Below, one piece after another: positions 42,301 through 49,147 of a stretch of DNA of 64,000 nucleotides (the stretch's first letter is position 1; the number at the start of each line of letters is the position of its first letter). The position numbers and the translations under genes are program-made. The stretch covers positions 3,286,001 to 3,350,000 of the forward strand of contig NZ_CP016438.1 of assembly GCF_001685355.1 (NCBI RefSeq). The letters are read 5' to 3'. The notes under the pieces were generated by a model, which had not been told where the DNA came from, searched no databases, and saw nothing but the letters and a program-made list of their open reading frames with translations. This stretch comes from Streptomyces lincolnensis (GTDB taxonomy: Bacteria > Actinomycetota > Actinomycetes > Streptomycetales > Streptomycetaceae).

Positions 42301-43285
42301 GCACACCGGGTTCAGCGAGATCTTCCACGAGTCCCACCGGCGCACGCTCAGCGCGGCCAACAACCTCGCCCTCGCCCTGCGCATGGTCGGCAACTACGCC
42401 GAGTCCCGCGCCATCGACCAGGACACCCTGGACCGGCGCACCGCCGTCCTCGGGCCCGACCACCCCTACACGCTGGCCTCGGCGGAACGTCTGGGCCGCG
42501 ACCTGCGGGAGGTCGGACGGTACGCGGAGTCGGTGTCGATCCTGTCGCGGACGTACGCCTCCCACAAACGGCTGCTGACCAAGGACTTCCCCGGCACCCT
42601 GCGGTGCGCCAAGTCACTGGCCGTGTCGCTGCGCCGCAACGGCCAGTTCGAGGACGCCCGCCGGCTGACGGAGGCGACCCGCAAGGAGTACAACCAGCAG
42701 TACGCGGCCCCCACACCCGACTCGCTGGCCTGCGATCTCAACCTGGCGGCGGACCTGTTCGCGGCGGACGAGCGCGACCGGGCCCGCGAGGTGGCGCTGG
42801 AGGCGCTCGCCGAGTACATGAAGGTGCCGGGCGAGGCCCACCCGTACACCCAGGCCGCCCTGAACAACCTCGGCATCTTCCACTGGGGCTGCCACGACCT
42901 GGACGAGGCCGAGACGGTGTTCCTGAGGGTGCTGCCACGGATGACGGAGGTGCTCGGGGAACACCATCCGCACACCCTGTTCTGCAGCGTCAACTACGCC
43001 AACGTCCTCTTCGACCAGGGGCGTTTCGAGGAGGCCCGGCAGCGCGACGAGGCGGCCCTGCCGCCGCTGCGCGAGGCCCTGGGCAGCCACCACCCCGAGA
43101 CACTGGCCGTGGTCACCAACCTGGGACTCACGCTGCGCGCGCTGGGCCGCGAGGGCGAGGCCCGCGCCCTGCGGGAGGAGGCGATGAGGGAACTGCGGCT
43201 ACTGCTCGGCGAGGACAACGGCATCAACCAGGTGGCGATGCGCGAGCGCCGCATCTACCGGGATCTGGAGCCGCTGTCCGTCTGA
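39365..43285 (+). CDS. fxsT: FxsT: P-loop, TIR-like, NB-ARC and TPR protein
   Basis: 1306 residues. N-terminal ParA/MinD-like ATPase with FYSYKGGTGRTMALAN (deviant Walker A with Arg at the usual Lys) and LAVDWDLEAPGL. A TIR-like segment (about 345-450, VVVAYAAEKRMWADWVEHVL) is next. Then a STAND NB-ARC NTPase with P-loop GLGGVGKTQ (about 517-525), Walker B WILVFDNV and GHILLTSRNQAW. From about 880 to the end are at least nine TPR units of the LGEQHPHTYATMSAL type. This is the FxSxx system tetratricopeptide protein. The architecture equals that of STAND-type immune sensors. Codon 157 is TTA (39833-39835). The stop is 25 bases from the convergent hydrolase gene. Confidence 0.87.
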   Translation: MTGPRNGRIITFYSYKGGTGRTMALANTAWILAANGKRVLAVDWDLEAPGLHRFFHPFLDAKALSATPGVINIIQDYAWAATTGTQRPDDWHVPYAQVEQHAVSIRPERFDLHFPEGGSLDFLSAGRQDRAYSAAVTSFEWDNFYERLGGGTFLRELRASMKATYDYVLIDSRTGLSDNADICTMEMPDVLVDCFTLSDQALEGAAVVARSVEEGYRPRRIRVLPVPMRIDEGEKEKVDAGRALARTRFDGLPKGADGRPLSHEDLSAYWGNVEIPYRPYYAYEETLATVGDESGIANSLLSAFERLTAVISDREVTSLPPIPEPIRLRCRDAYLRRRPLTTVADVVVAYAAEKRMWADWVEHVLKRSGCAVTLHEISTGPVEPTDATAHTLILQSRSFQDSRYADSVWRAMADTAADAARGPVVPLRVEDVPLMDPTVDLHRLDETECVTALQRALDLPLQPVESTSTAPRFPGNRPGIWNAPQRNTTFTGRNPIMNRIRNQLGDLSGPPQPQALFGLGGVGKTQLAIEYVHRFMADYDLVWWISAEHVDDVVASLAELAPLLGATRTQEDMTKAAQEAVQRLSRGLPTKRWILVFDNVGDPRDLADHLPTGDGGHILLTSRNQAWSQHGTSQQIDVFQRDESIEHLTRRTNGGLTAADADRVAEAVGDLPLAVEQAAAWLAETATPIEDYLRQLARQTTEVLALNPPSDYQHTVAATWNVSIAQLEKRSPAAVRLLQLCAFLAPEPIAQKLLYSKEMLAALKPYDPSLQDSLLLGRVIKEIGRFALAKVDQKTNSLQVHRLVQAVIRSQMPEEEQWEARHVVHTVLAGARPDGDEPIDDPKTWPQFSIIWPHLAASEARNCHEADTRRLLIDRVRYQWKRGDFQAANRLVDDLLQHWKPVLGEADGQYLYLRFHLANVLRSQGRYVEARDTGEDVLERQREALGEQHPHTYATMSALSSDLAALGEYSKAVELAKTAHTGFSEIFHESHRRTLSAANNLALALRMVGNYAESRAIDQDTLDRRTAVLGPDHPYTLASAERLGRDLREVGRYAESVSILSRTYASHKRLLTKDFPGTLRCAKSLAVSLRRNGQFEDARRLTEATRKEYNQQYAAPTPDSLACDLNLAADLFAADERDRAREVALEALAEYMKVPGEAHPYTQAALNNLGIFHWGCHDLDEAETVFLRVLPRMTEVLGEHHPHTLFCSVNYANVLFDQGRFEEARQRDEAALPPLREALGSHHPETLAVVTNLGLTLRALGREGEARALREEAMRELRLLLGEDNGINQVAMRERRIYRDLEPLSV

Positions 43286-43310
43286 GCCGCCGGCTGTGCG
43301 CACCGGTCTC

Positions 43311-44192
43311 TCATGCCGCCTCCACCGGGGCGCTGAGCAGCCAGTCCAGTACGGCGGGCAGCGCGCGCAGCGAGGCGAAGTGCGCGGCGGTCGGCTCCAG
43401 TACGGCCGTGGCGCGCGGGATGCGGTCGGCGAGCCAGGAGGCGTGCGAGGCGGGCGAGAAGACGTCGTGCTGGCCGTGCCACAGCAGCACCGGCACCTCG
43501 ATCAGGGCCGGGTCGAAACCCCACGCCCCGGTCAGGGCGAGGGCGTCGTCGATCCAGCCGTAGGGCGACGTACGCAGCGCCTCGCGGTAGTTGCGCAGCA
43601 GCATCGAGCGGATGGTGTTGTCGGAGACGATCAGCCGGTCGTCGGCGGTGAGGTCCTCGCGCAACTCCTCCAGCAGGCGCGCGGGATCGCTGCGGATGGC
43701 GGCGGACCGCGGGATCAGCCGGGCGGCGAACCGCTCGGGGTCGTTGGCCGCCGTGCTCAGGTCGGTGACGTTGGAGGGCGCCATGCCCGCGTACCAGTCC
43801 AGGCCCTCCGCGTCCCGCGGCGCCCAGCCCACCAGCGCCGCCGCCCTGGTGACCCGGTCGGGCAGCAGGGCCGCGCAGGCCAGGGCGTGCGGGGCGCCGC
43901 CGGAGCGGCCGGCCACCGCGAACCGGTCCACGTCGAGGGCGTCGGCGACATCGGCGACGTCCTGGACGACGTCCGCCACCCGGCGCCCCGGGAGCCGGTC
44001 CGAACCGCCGTAGCCGGGGCGGTCGTAGCTGATCAGCCGGGCGCCGCGCTGATGGAGGAACATCGAGCGGGGCTTGGGCCCCACCCTGCTGCCCGGCATG
44101 CCGTGCAGGAGGAACACGGGACGACCCCTCGGATCCCCCGACTCCTCCACCCGTAACCGTCGCCCGTCCCCTGTGCACACATGGTCAGGCAC
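43311..44192 (-). CDS. Alpha/beta hydrolase
   Basis: 293 residues with an alpha/beta-hydrolase core: oxyanion HGMPGSRVG, YDRPGYGGSDRL, nucleophile elbow VAGRSGGAPHAL (Ser in G-x-S-x-G), acid region LLWHGQHDVFSP and a late TAAHFASL supplying the histidine. It lacks a signal peptide. GTG 44192 is preceded by GGGGGGAG about 8 bases upstream; a longer frame would need a TTG start at 44243. Codon 13 is TTA (44154-44156), so it shares predicted bldA dependence with the convergent fxs genes. Substrate unknown; esterase or epoxide-hydrolase-like activity is possible. Confidence 0.82.
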   Translation of the reverse strand: MPDHVCTGDGRRLRVEESGDPRGRPVFLLHGMPGSRVGPKPRSMFLHQRGARLISYDRPGYGGSDRLPGRRVADVVQDVADVADALDVDRFAVAGRSGGAPHALACAALLPDRVTRAAALVGWAPRDAEGLDWYAGMAPSNVTDLSTAANDPERFAARLIPRSAAIRSDPARLLEELREDLTADDRLIVSDNTIRSMLLRNYREALRTSPYGWIDDALALTGAWGFDPALIEVPVLLWHGQHDVFSPASHASWLADRIPRATAVLEPTAAHFASLRALPAVLDWLLSAPVEAA

Positions 44193-44310
44193 CGCCGCGC
44201 TCCCCCCACCCGTGGTCCTTGGACCGGGACCACGCTGCTCCAACCCTGCCCGCGCACCGGCACGGCGAAACGATGACGCGGGTCAAGAAGACGCAGGTCA
44301 GATGGGCCTG

Positions 44311-45324
44311 TCAGCAGGCGAACCAGCAGCGGACCGTGGTCCCGTCCGCGTCGGTGTGCACGCGCACCAGGTCGGCGACGAGGTTGACCATGAGCAGCCC
44401 GCGGCCGCCGCGCTGCTCGCGGGGGGCGGGGCGGCGGCCCGCCAGGGGGTCGGTGAGGCGGCCCTTGTCGCGCACCTCGCAGAGCACATGGCCGTCCTCG
44501 GCCCACACCCGCAACGTGCCCGAACCGCCACCGTGCACCACGCTGTTGGTGGTCAGCTCGGCGGTGACGAGCGCGAGGTCCTGGAGGCGCACACCGGTCA
44601 GGCCAAGCCGTGCGGCCAGGTCGGTGGCGGTGTGCCGGGCGGGCGCGAGGCCGTCCGCGTCGAAGGAGAGGGCCGGCACGTCGGGGACGGGCGGGAGCGG
44701 TTCGTTGTAGCGGGCGACGACGTCGTCGGGGTCGTAGGCACCGCTGTGCACCTCCGGTCCGGAACCGGCGTGGATGACGGTGGGGTGGGTGGCGTAGGCG
44801 TCGGCGATCACCTGCGGGGCGAGCCGCCGGGTGTCGTACGGGCACAGGATGCTCACCGCACGGCCCGTGAAGGCGGCGTTGATCAGCGCCTCGTGCTGGA
44901 CGCAGGCGGGGTACTCGGTGTCGTCGCGGCCCGCCCAGATCGGCTCGCCGATGATCCGCACCCGCCGGCCGGGCGGCTGGGCGTCGGCGAAGGCACGCAG
45001 CACGCCGGGGATGATCCGGCCGGGGTTGCGCCCGGCCTCCCGCATGTCCAGGAGCCGTACGGCGTCGGCGTCGGAGCCGAGCGCGTCCCGGATGAGGGCG
45101 AGGTTCTCGCCGGGCACGGCGACCGCCACGGGGTCGCCGGCCGCGAGTCCGGCGCGGACGAAGGAGACGGTGCCCGCGAGGTACTCCCGTTCGCCGCCGT
45201 AGAAGAGGGCGGGGTGGGCGAACGGGTCGGTGTACTCCACGGTCCCGACGGATTCGAGGAGTTCGAAGGGATCGGCGGGATCGAAGGGGTCGACGGGCTC
45301 GAAGGGTTCGGCCGCGGCACTCAT
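44311..45324 (-). CDS. MEDS-domain sensor with anti-sigma-type HATPase
   Basis: 337 residues. The N-terminal acidic/Pro tail (FEPVDPFDPADPFELLES) is followed by a MEDS/DcmR-like sensor (HPALFYGGEREYLAGTVSFV, VAVAVPGENLALI, RIIGEPIWAGR, ILCPYDTRRL). The C-terminal 120 residues are an RsbW-type ATPase with N-box VTAELTTNSVVHGGG, VRDKGRLTDPL and GGRGLLMVNLVADLV. Such proteins bind or phosphorylate STAS partners. The ATG overlaps the stop of the STAS gene by 4 bases, so kinase and antagonist are made together. Confidence 0.85.
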   Translation of the reverse strand: MSAAAEPFEPVDPFDPADPFELLESVGTVEYTDPFAHPALFYGGEREYLAGTVSFVRAGLAAGDPVAVAVPGENLALIRDALGSDADAVRLLDMREAGRNPGRIIPGVLRAFADAQPPGRRVRIIGEPIWAGRDDTEYPACVQHEALINAAFTGRAVSILCPYDTRRLAPQVIADAYATHPTVIHAGSGPEVHSGAYDPDDVVARYNEPLPPVPDVPALSFDADGLAPARHTATDLAARLGLTGVRLQDLALVTAELTTNSVVHGGGSGTLRVWAEDGHVLCEVRDKGRLTDPLAGRRPAPREQRGGRGLLMVNLVADLVRVHTDADGTTVRCWFAC

Positions 45325-45680
45325 GACATCGACACCTCGATCGCCGAAAGGTCCGGCCAGAACGTCTCCAGCACGCGCCGGAGCACCGGCGGCGGCCGGT
45401 GCAGCACCATCCGCCGGCCGTCCGGAAGCCGTTGGGCGGCGCAGGCCAGCGCTCCGACGCCCGCGACGTCCACGAACGTCACCGACGACAGTTCCAGGTA
45501 GTACACATCTCCGTCTCCGTCTCCGTTCACGGCCTGCTCCAGCGCGCGCTCCCAGATCTCGCGTGTCGCCAGCCCGACCTCTCCCGCCATGCGCAGCCCG
45601 CTGCGCTCGGCCAGCGGGGACACCGTCAGTTCCGGCGTCGCGCCCACGACGCCGGACAATGCCTGGTAGCGGATGCCCAC
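45321..45680 (-). CDS. STAS-domain anti-sigma-factor antagonist-like protein
   Basis: About 119 residues from GTG 45680, which has GGGGAG five bases upstream. Longer frames (ATG 45737, or up to 45896) have poor ribosome sites, so the start is uncertain. The STAS fold is visible: LTVSPLAERSGLRMAGEVGL, YYLELSSVTFVDVAGVGALACAAQRL with the phosphorylatable-Ser region reading DVAGVGAL. The Ser found in SpoIIAA-type antagonists is replaced by Ala-Gly, so regulation by phosphorylation is doubtful. It is partnered by overlap with the MEDS-ATPase and divergent from the STAS-ANTAR gene. Confidence 0.78.
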   Translation of the reverse strand: MGIRYQALSGVVGATPELTVSPLAERSGLRMAGEVGLATREIWERALEQAVNGDGDGDVYYLELSSVTFVDVAGVGALACAAQRLPDGRRMVLHRPPPVLRRVLETFWPDLSAIEVSMS

Positions 45681-45905
45681 ACCGTCTCCCCACATCTCCC
45701 GGACGAGATCGCATGTACCCCGGATGTCACACGGCATTCCTGACCGTGGTGTGTAGTAGGCCGTACGGCGGGCAGGTGCACTGTCAGCGCCGCCGGGCCC
45801 CCGCGGAGCTGGGTCATGTTCCACGGCTTCAGGACTCCACGGCGGAGTCCGGCGGCGAATCGACAAAGCGACCGACAAGGCGGGGACATCAATCAAGGCG
45901 GGGAC

Positions 45906-46589
45906 ATGACCTCAGCGGCACACACACCTCTCGCGGGGCGGCCGAGCGCCCTGGTCATCGATGGGCGCGTGGACGCGGACCGAGCGGTGCTCGCTCCGCG
46001 CGGAGAGCTCGTCCGCGGTTGCGCGGACGTCCTGGCTGCGAAACTGGCCGGGCTGCCCACCGGTGTCCGCCGGATCGAACTCGACATGTCCGGCGTGGAG
46101 TTCATGGACACGGCCGGTCTGTCGTTCCTGGAGCACCTCGGTGACCACGGGGTTCGGCACGGCATCGAGGTCGCGGCCGCGAACTGGAACGGCCAGCCTC
46201 GGCGGATCCTGGAACTGGTCGGCCTGGACACCACCGACCCCCTGCGGGGACCGGTCCCGGAGCCCGGCCCGGCCGCCTCCTCCGCGGTGGCCCTGGAACG
46301 GGCGGAGCAACTACGGCGTCTCCAGGAGGAAGTGGAGCAGCTCCGCCAGGCGATCGCCTCCCGGCCGGTCATCGACCAGGCCCGCGGCATCCTCATGGCC
46401 ACCCACGCCTGCACCTCCGACGAGGCCTGGACGATCCTGCGCGAGGCCTCCCAGCTCTCCAACACCAAGCTCCGCGTGGTCGCCGCGGCCGTCACCGCCA
46501 GCACCGGCACCGACGGCCCGCCACCCCCGCAGGAGGTCCGCACGGCCCTGCGCACGGCGATCGCCCACCGCGAGCACCGAGAGGGCTGA
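45906..46589 (+). CDS. STAS-ANTAR fusion antiterminator-like protein
   Basis: 227 residues. An N-terminal STAS domain (GRVDADRAVLAPRGELVRG, IELDMSGVEFMDTAGLSFLEHL in two runs) is joined by a coiled-coil (LERAEQLRRLQEEVEQL) to a C-terminal ANTAR domain (IASRPVIDQARGILMATHAC, SDEAWTILREASQ, NTKLRVVAAAV). ANTAR domains bind tandem RNA hairpins and prevent termination, so a partner-switching input may be converted into antitermination. ATG 45906 has AAGGCGGGG ahead; that site and its surroundings are repeated (AGGCGGGGACAT occurs twice within 27 bases). Confidence 0.82.
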   Translation: MTSAAHTPLAGRPSALVIDGRVDADRAVLAPRGELVRGCADVLAAKLAGLPTGVRRIELDMSGVEFMDTAGLSFLEHLGDHGVRHGIEVAAANWNGQPRRILELVGLDTTDPLRGPVPEPGPAASSAVALERAEQLRRLQEEVEQLRQAIASRPVIDQARGILMATHACTSDEAWTILREASQLSNTKLRVVAAAVTASTGTDGPPPPQEVRTALRTAIAHREHREG

Positions 46590-46654
46590 GGCAGAGTCCC
46601 CTACGGTTCGGCAGCACGTTCAGCACCTTGAAGGGGGGACGGGGCGGCAAGCGT

Positions 46655-46756
46655 TCAGTACGGCAGCACCCGCCCGGAGGGCGTGCGGCGGTCGATGGTC
46701 AGGTCGCGTGGGGCGGTGGGCCGGCGGGTGACGCGCACTCGGGTCTGGCGGTTCAT
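46655..46756 (-). CDS. Candidate 33-residue basic peptide
   Basis: MNRQTRVRVTRRPTAPRDLT followed by 13 more residues ending RVLPY. The ATG is preceded by GAGGAGG at 5 bases, among the best ribosome sites in the window. It is highly basic (10 Arg). No family is recognised. It lies in the 522-base gap between the STAS-ANTAR and GH5 genes, which otherwise contains only the operator pair described separately. Confidence 0.45.
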   Translation of the reverse strand: MNRQTRVRVTRRPTAPRDLTIDRRTPSGRVLPY

Positions 46757-46984
46757 GACGCCTCCTCGGTGTCCGGCCGGTACGCGGCGCGGTGCCCGTA
46801 CCCGACACGACCAGCCCAGTCGAACCCGGGTGACCGAGGCCGATCGGCTTGTCTTCGATCCGTTGCACCCGGCCATACCCGCGCTCGCACCGGTCCACTC
46901 GCGCTGCGGCACAGCGGCCGATGATGTTACGTGCGGGAAACCTTGACGATCTCAGAGCCGGGTGCCACGATTCCGGCGCCGCGA

Positions 46985-47033
46985 TGTTTACGTAAACACC
47001 GGGCAAATGCCCGCCTTGATGTTTACGTAAACA
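46985..47033. promoter_or_regulatory. Two perfect TGTTTACGTAAACA palindromes
   Basis: Identical 14-bp palindromes at 46985-46998 and 47020-47033, 35 bp centre to centre, 79-127 bases before the GH5 start. A weaker related half (GATGTTACGTGCGGGAAACC) lies at about 46920. LacI-family operators have this form with a central CG. No LacI gene is in the window, so the regulator acts from elsewhere. The remainder of 46590-47111 shows nothing beyond the 33-residue frame. Confidence 0.72.
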
Positions 47034-47111
47034 CAGCGGTGCGGTCATGCCGGGCCCGTCCTCCCCCGGGCCCCGGCGTGCCGAGCCGCCACCTCCTGAA
47101 AGGGCACGTCG

Positions 47112-48164
47112 ATGCGCAAGACCCCCACCAGAACCCGCCCCACCCGGCTGCGCGCCGGCCTCGTGGGCGTCGCGATCGCCGCGATCGGCGCCACCACCCT
47201 CACCGGCAGCCCGGCCGCCGCCGCGCCCAGCATGGACACCACGCAGTTCAAGGGCGTCAACTGGGCGGACCCGCGCGACAACTTCGCCGACGACCTGCTC
47301 CAGCTCTCGGGCCTGTCGACCTCCGACAACTACGCGCAGACCTACGCCAAGGCGAGCCGCATCATCTCGGCGTTCCGCGCGAACCTCGGCGCCAACACCG
47401 TACGGCTGCCCATCAACCCGTACACGGTCAACGGCACGTACTGGAAGTCGTACCGCGCGGTCATCGACGCGGCCTCCGACAAGGGTTTCAAGGTCATCGT
47501 CTCCTACTGGGAGGGGACGGGCGCGCGCAAGGACGGTTTCATCGACGACACCGCCACCTTCTGGCCGATGTGGAACACCGTCGTCAAGACCTACAAGAAC
47601 GACAAGCGCGTCTACTTCGAGCCGATGAACGAGCCGCACGGCTACACCGACACCGAATGGGCCGACATCGCCGCGAAGTGGCTCGCCACCTACCCGTCGG
47701 TGCCCCGCAACCGCGTCTTCGTCAGCGGCGCCGGCTACAACGACCACGTCACCACGGTCTGCGCGGACCCGCGTCTGAAGGGCACCTACCTCTCCCTGCA
47801 CCACTACGGGTTCTGGAAGGAGTACGCCACCTACGACCAGTGGAAGGCCGACCTCAAGGAGCGCATCGGCACCTGCGCCAACCGGACGGTCGCGGACGAG
47901 TTCGGCGCCCCGATGACCACCGGCTTCGACTACAACAAGCCGGACGCCTCCAACAACTTCGTCAACTACGTCCAGGCCGTCACCGACACCTTCCGCGAGC
48001 TGAAGATGGGCTCCGTGTACTGGCCCGGCCTGCGCACCGACGACTCCTACACCCTCCAGACCCTCACCGGCGACCCCGACCGCCCCTGGCTGGCCACCAC
48101 CAACCAGTCCGGCGCCGACCGCCTCGCCTGGGCCTGGGGCCGCGGCAAGCCCGTCCAGCGCTGA
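47112..48164 (+). CDS. Secreted GH5-type glycoside hydrolase
   Basis: 350 residues with a basic signal peptide (arginines up to residue 14, hydrophobic core 15-33, AAAAPS cleavage region), so exported. The mature enzyme is a TIM barrel of GH5 type: NTVRLPINPYTV, KVIVSYWEGTG, the acid/base glutamate in YFEPMNEPHGY and the nucleophile in VADEFGAPM. It probably cuts beta-1,4 or beta-1,3 glucans; subfamily unclear. There is no carbohydrate-binding module. AAAGGG sits 8 bases before the ATG. Two LacI-type palindromes upstream imply sugar-responsive repression. Confidence 0.85.
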   Translation: MRKTPTRTRPTRLRAGLVGVAIAAIGATTLTGSPAAAAPSMDTTQFKGVNWADPRDNFADDLLQLSGLSTSDNYAQTYAKASRIISAFRANLGANTVRLPINPYTVNGTYWKSYRAVIDAASDKGFKVIVSYWEGTGARKDGFIDDTATFWPMWNTVVKTYKNDKRVYFEPMNEPHGYTDTEWADIAAKWLATYPSVPRNRVFVSGAGYNDHVTTVCADPRLKGTYLSLHHYGFWKEYATYDQWKADLKERIGTCANRTVADEFGAPMTTGFDYNKPDASNNFVNYVQAVTDTFRELKMGSVYWPGLRTDDSYTLQTLTGDPDRPWLATTNQSGADRLAWAWGRGKPVQR

Positions 48165-48195
48165 CCCCCACCCCGCAGCGGGTGACCGTCGTGCA

Positions 48196-48235
48196 CCGTC
48201 GATCGACGGCGTCCTGATACGCCGTTGATCGACGG
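48196..48235. promoter_or_regulatory. Paired CCGTCGATCGACGG palindromes
   Basis: A perfect 14-bp palindrome at 48196-48209 and a one-mismatch copy (CCGTTGATCGACGG) at 48222-48235, 26 bp apart, 27-66 bases before the luciferase-like oxidoreductase gene and 32 bases after the GH5 stop. Spacing by about 2.5 turns suggests paired repressor sites; as a hairpin it could instead terminate the GH5 transcript. Confidence 0.5.
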
Positions 48236-48261
48236 CTGCCCGGACCATAGGTTCAGGAGCC

Positions 48262-49134
48262 ATGACAGACCTTCGGATCGGTGTCATGTACGACCGCGAC
48301 TGGGACCCGGCAGGGCTGCCCGAGTTCGCGCGACGGGCCGAGGAACTCGGCGTGGACGACCTGTGGGTGGTGGAGGACCTCGGCTGGAACGGCGGGGTGT
48401 CCGCGGCCGCCGTGGCCCTGGGCGCGACCCGGCGGCTGCGGGTGGGCATCGGGATCGCCCCCGCCCCACTGCGCAGCCCGGCCCTGCTGGCGATGGAACT
48501 GGCCACCCTGGCACGGGTGTTCCCGGGCCGGCTGGTGGCCGGCATCGGACACGGTGTGCGGGGGTGGATGGAACAGGTCGGTGTCGCCCCGCGCTCCCCG
48601 CTGGCCCTGCTGGAGGAGACGATCACCGCCGTGCGGGCCCTGCTGCGCGGCGAGAAGGTCGAGCTGGAGGGCCGTGAAGTACGCCTGGAGGGCATCCAGT
48701 TGGTGCATCCGCCGGCCGAACCCCCGCCCGTGGTCGCGGGCGTGGTCCGCCCGCGCTCCCTGGAACTGTCCGGCCGGGTCGCCGACGGCACCCTGATCGC
48801 CGAGGGCCACGGCCCGCGCGACCTGGAGGACATCCGGGCCCTGACCGCACAGGGCGGTGCCGGACCCGACCACACCCTGACGGTGCTGTCCTTCTGCCAC
48901 GTCGGCGACGACCCCGACGAGGTCGCCCGCGCCCTGCACCCGGTCACCGAGGGCCAGGGCGGCTGGCTCGGCCGCCCGCAGGACGAGGTCTTCACCGTCT
49001 CCGGTACGGCGGCGAAGGCCGCCGAGGGCGTCCACGCGCTCCGGGCGGCGGGCGCCGACACGGTCGCCCTCCGTGTCGTGGGTGCCGAACCGCTGCGTCA
49101 GCTGGAAGCCGTACTGGGCGCCCTCGGGCGCTGA
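48262..49134 (+). CDS. LLM-class flavin-dependent oxidoreductase
   Basis: 290 residues with the luciferase-like TIM barrel: RIGVMYDRDWDPAGLPEFARRAEELGVDDLWVVEDLG in two runs at the start, LRVGIGIAPAPLRSPALLAMELATLARVFPGRLVAGIGHG in pieces, and the late phosphate-binding segment FTVSGTAAKAAEGVHALRAAGADTVALR. Members use reduced FMN or F420 from a separate reductase; the F420 type is common in actinobacteria. Start ATG 48262 has GGAG just upstream. Convergent with the DUF2235 gene, 13 bases apart. Substrate unknown. Confidence 0.85.
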   Translation: MTDLRIGVMYDRDWDPAGLPEFARRAEELGVDDLWVVEDLGWNGGVSAAAVALGATRRLRVGIGIAPAPLRSPALLAMELATLARVFPGRLVAGIGHGVRGWMEQVGVAPRSPLALLEETITAVRALLRGEKVELEGREVRLEGIQLVHPPAEPPPVVAGVVRPRSLELSGRVADGTLIAEGHGPRDLEDIRALTAQGGAGPDHTLTVLSFCHVGDDPDEVARALHPVTEGQGGWLGRPQDEVFTVSGTAAKAAEGVHALRAAGADTVALRVVGAEPLRQLEAVLGALGR

Positions 49135-49147
49135 GCGGCGGCCCGGC

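Noticed and set aside
39833..42565. Large antisense frame within fxsT
   Set aside because: High-GC third positions leave antisense frames open; the sense protein has recognisable P-loop, NB-ARC and TPR motifs.
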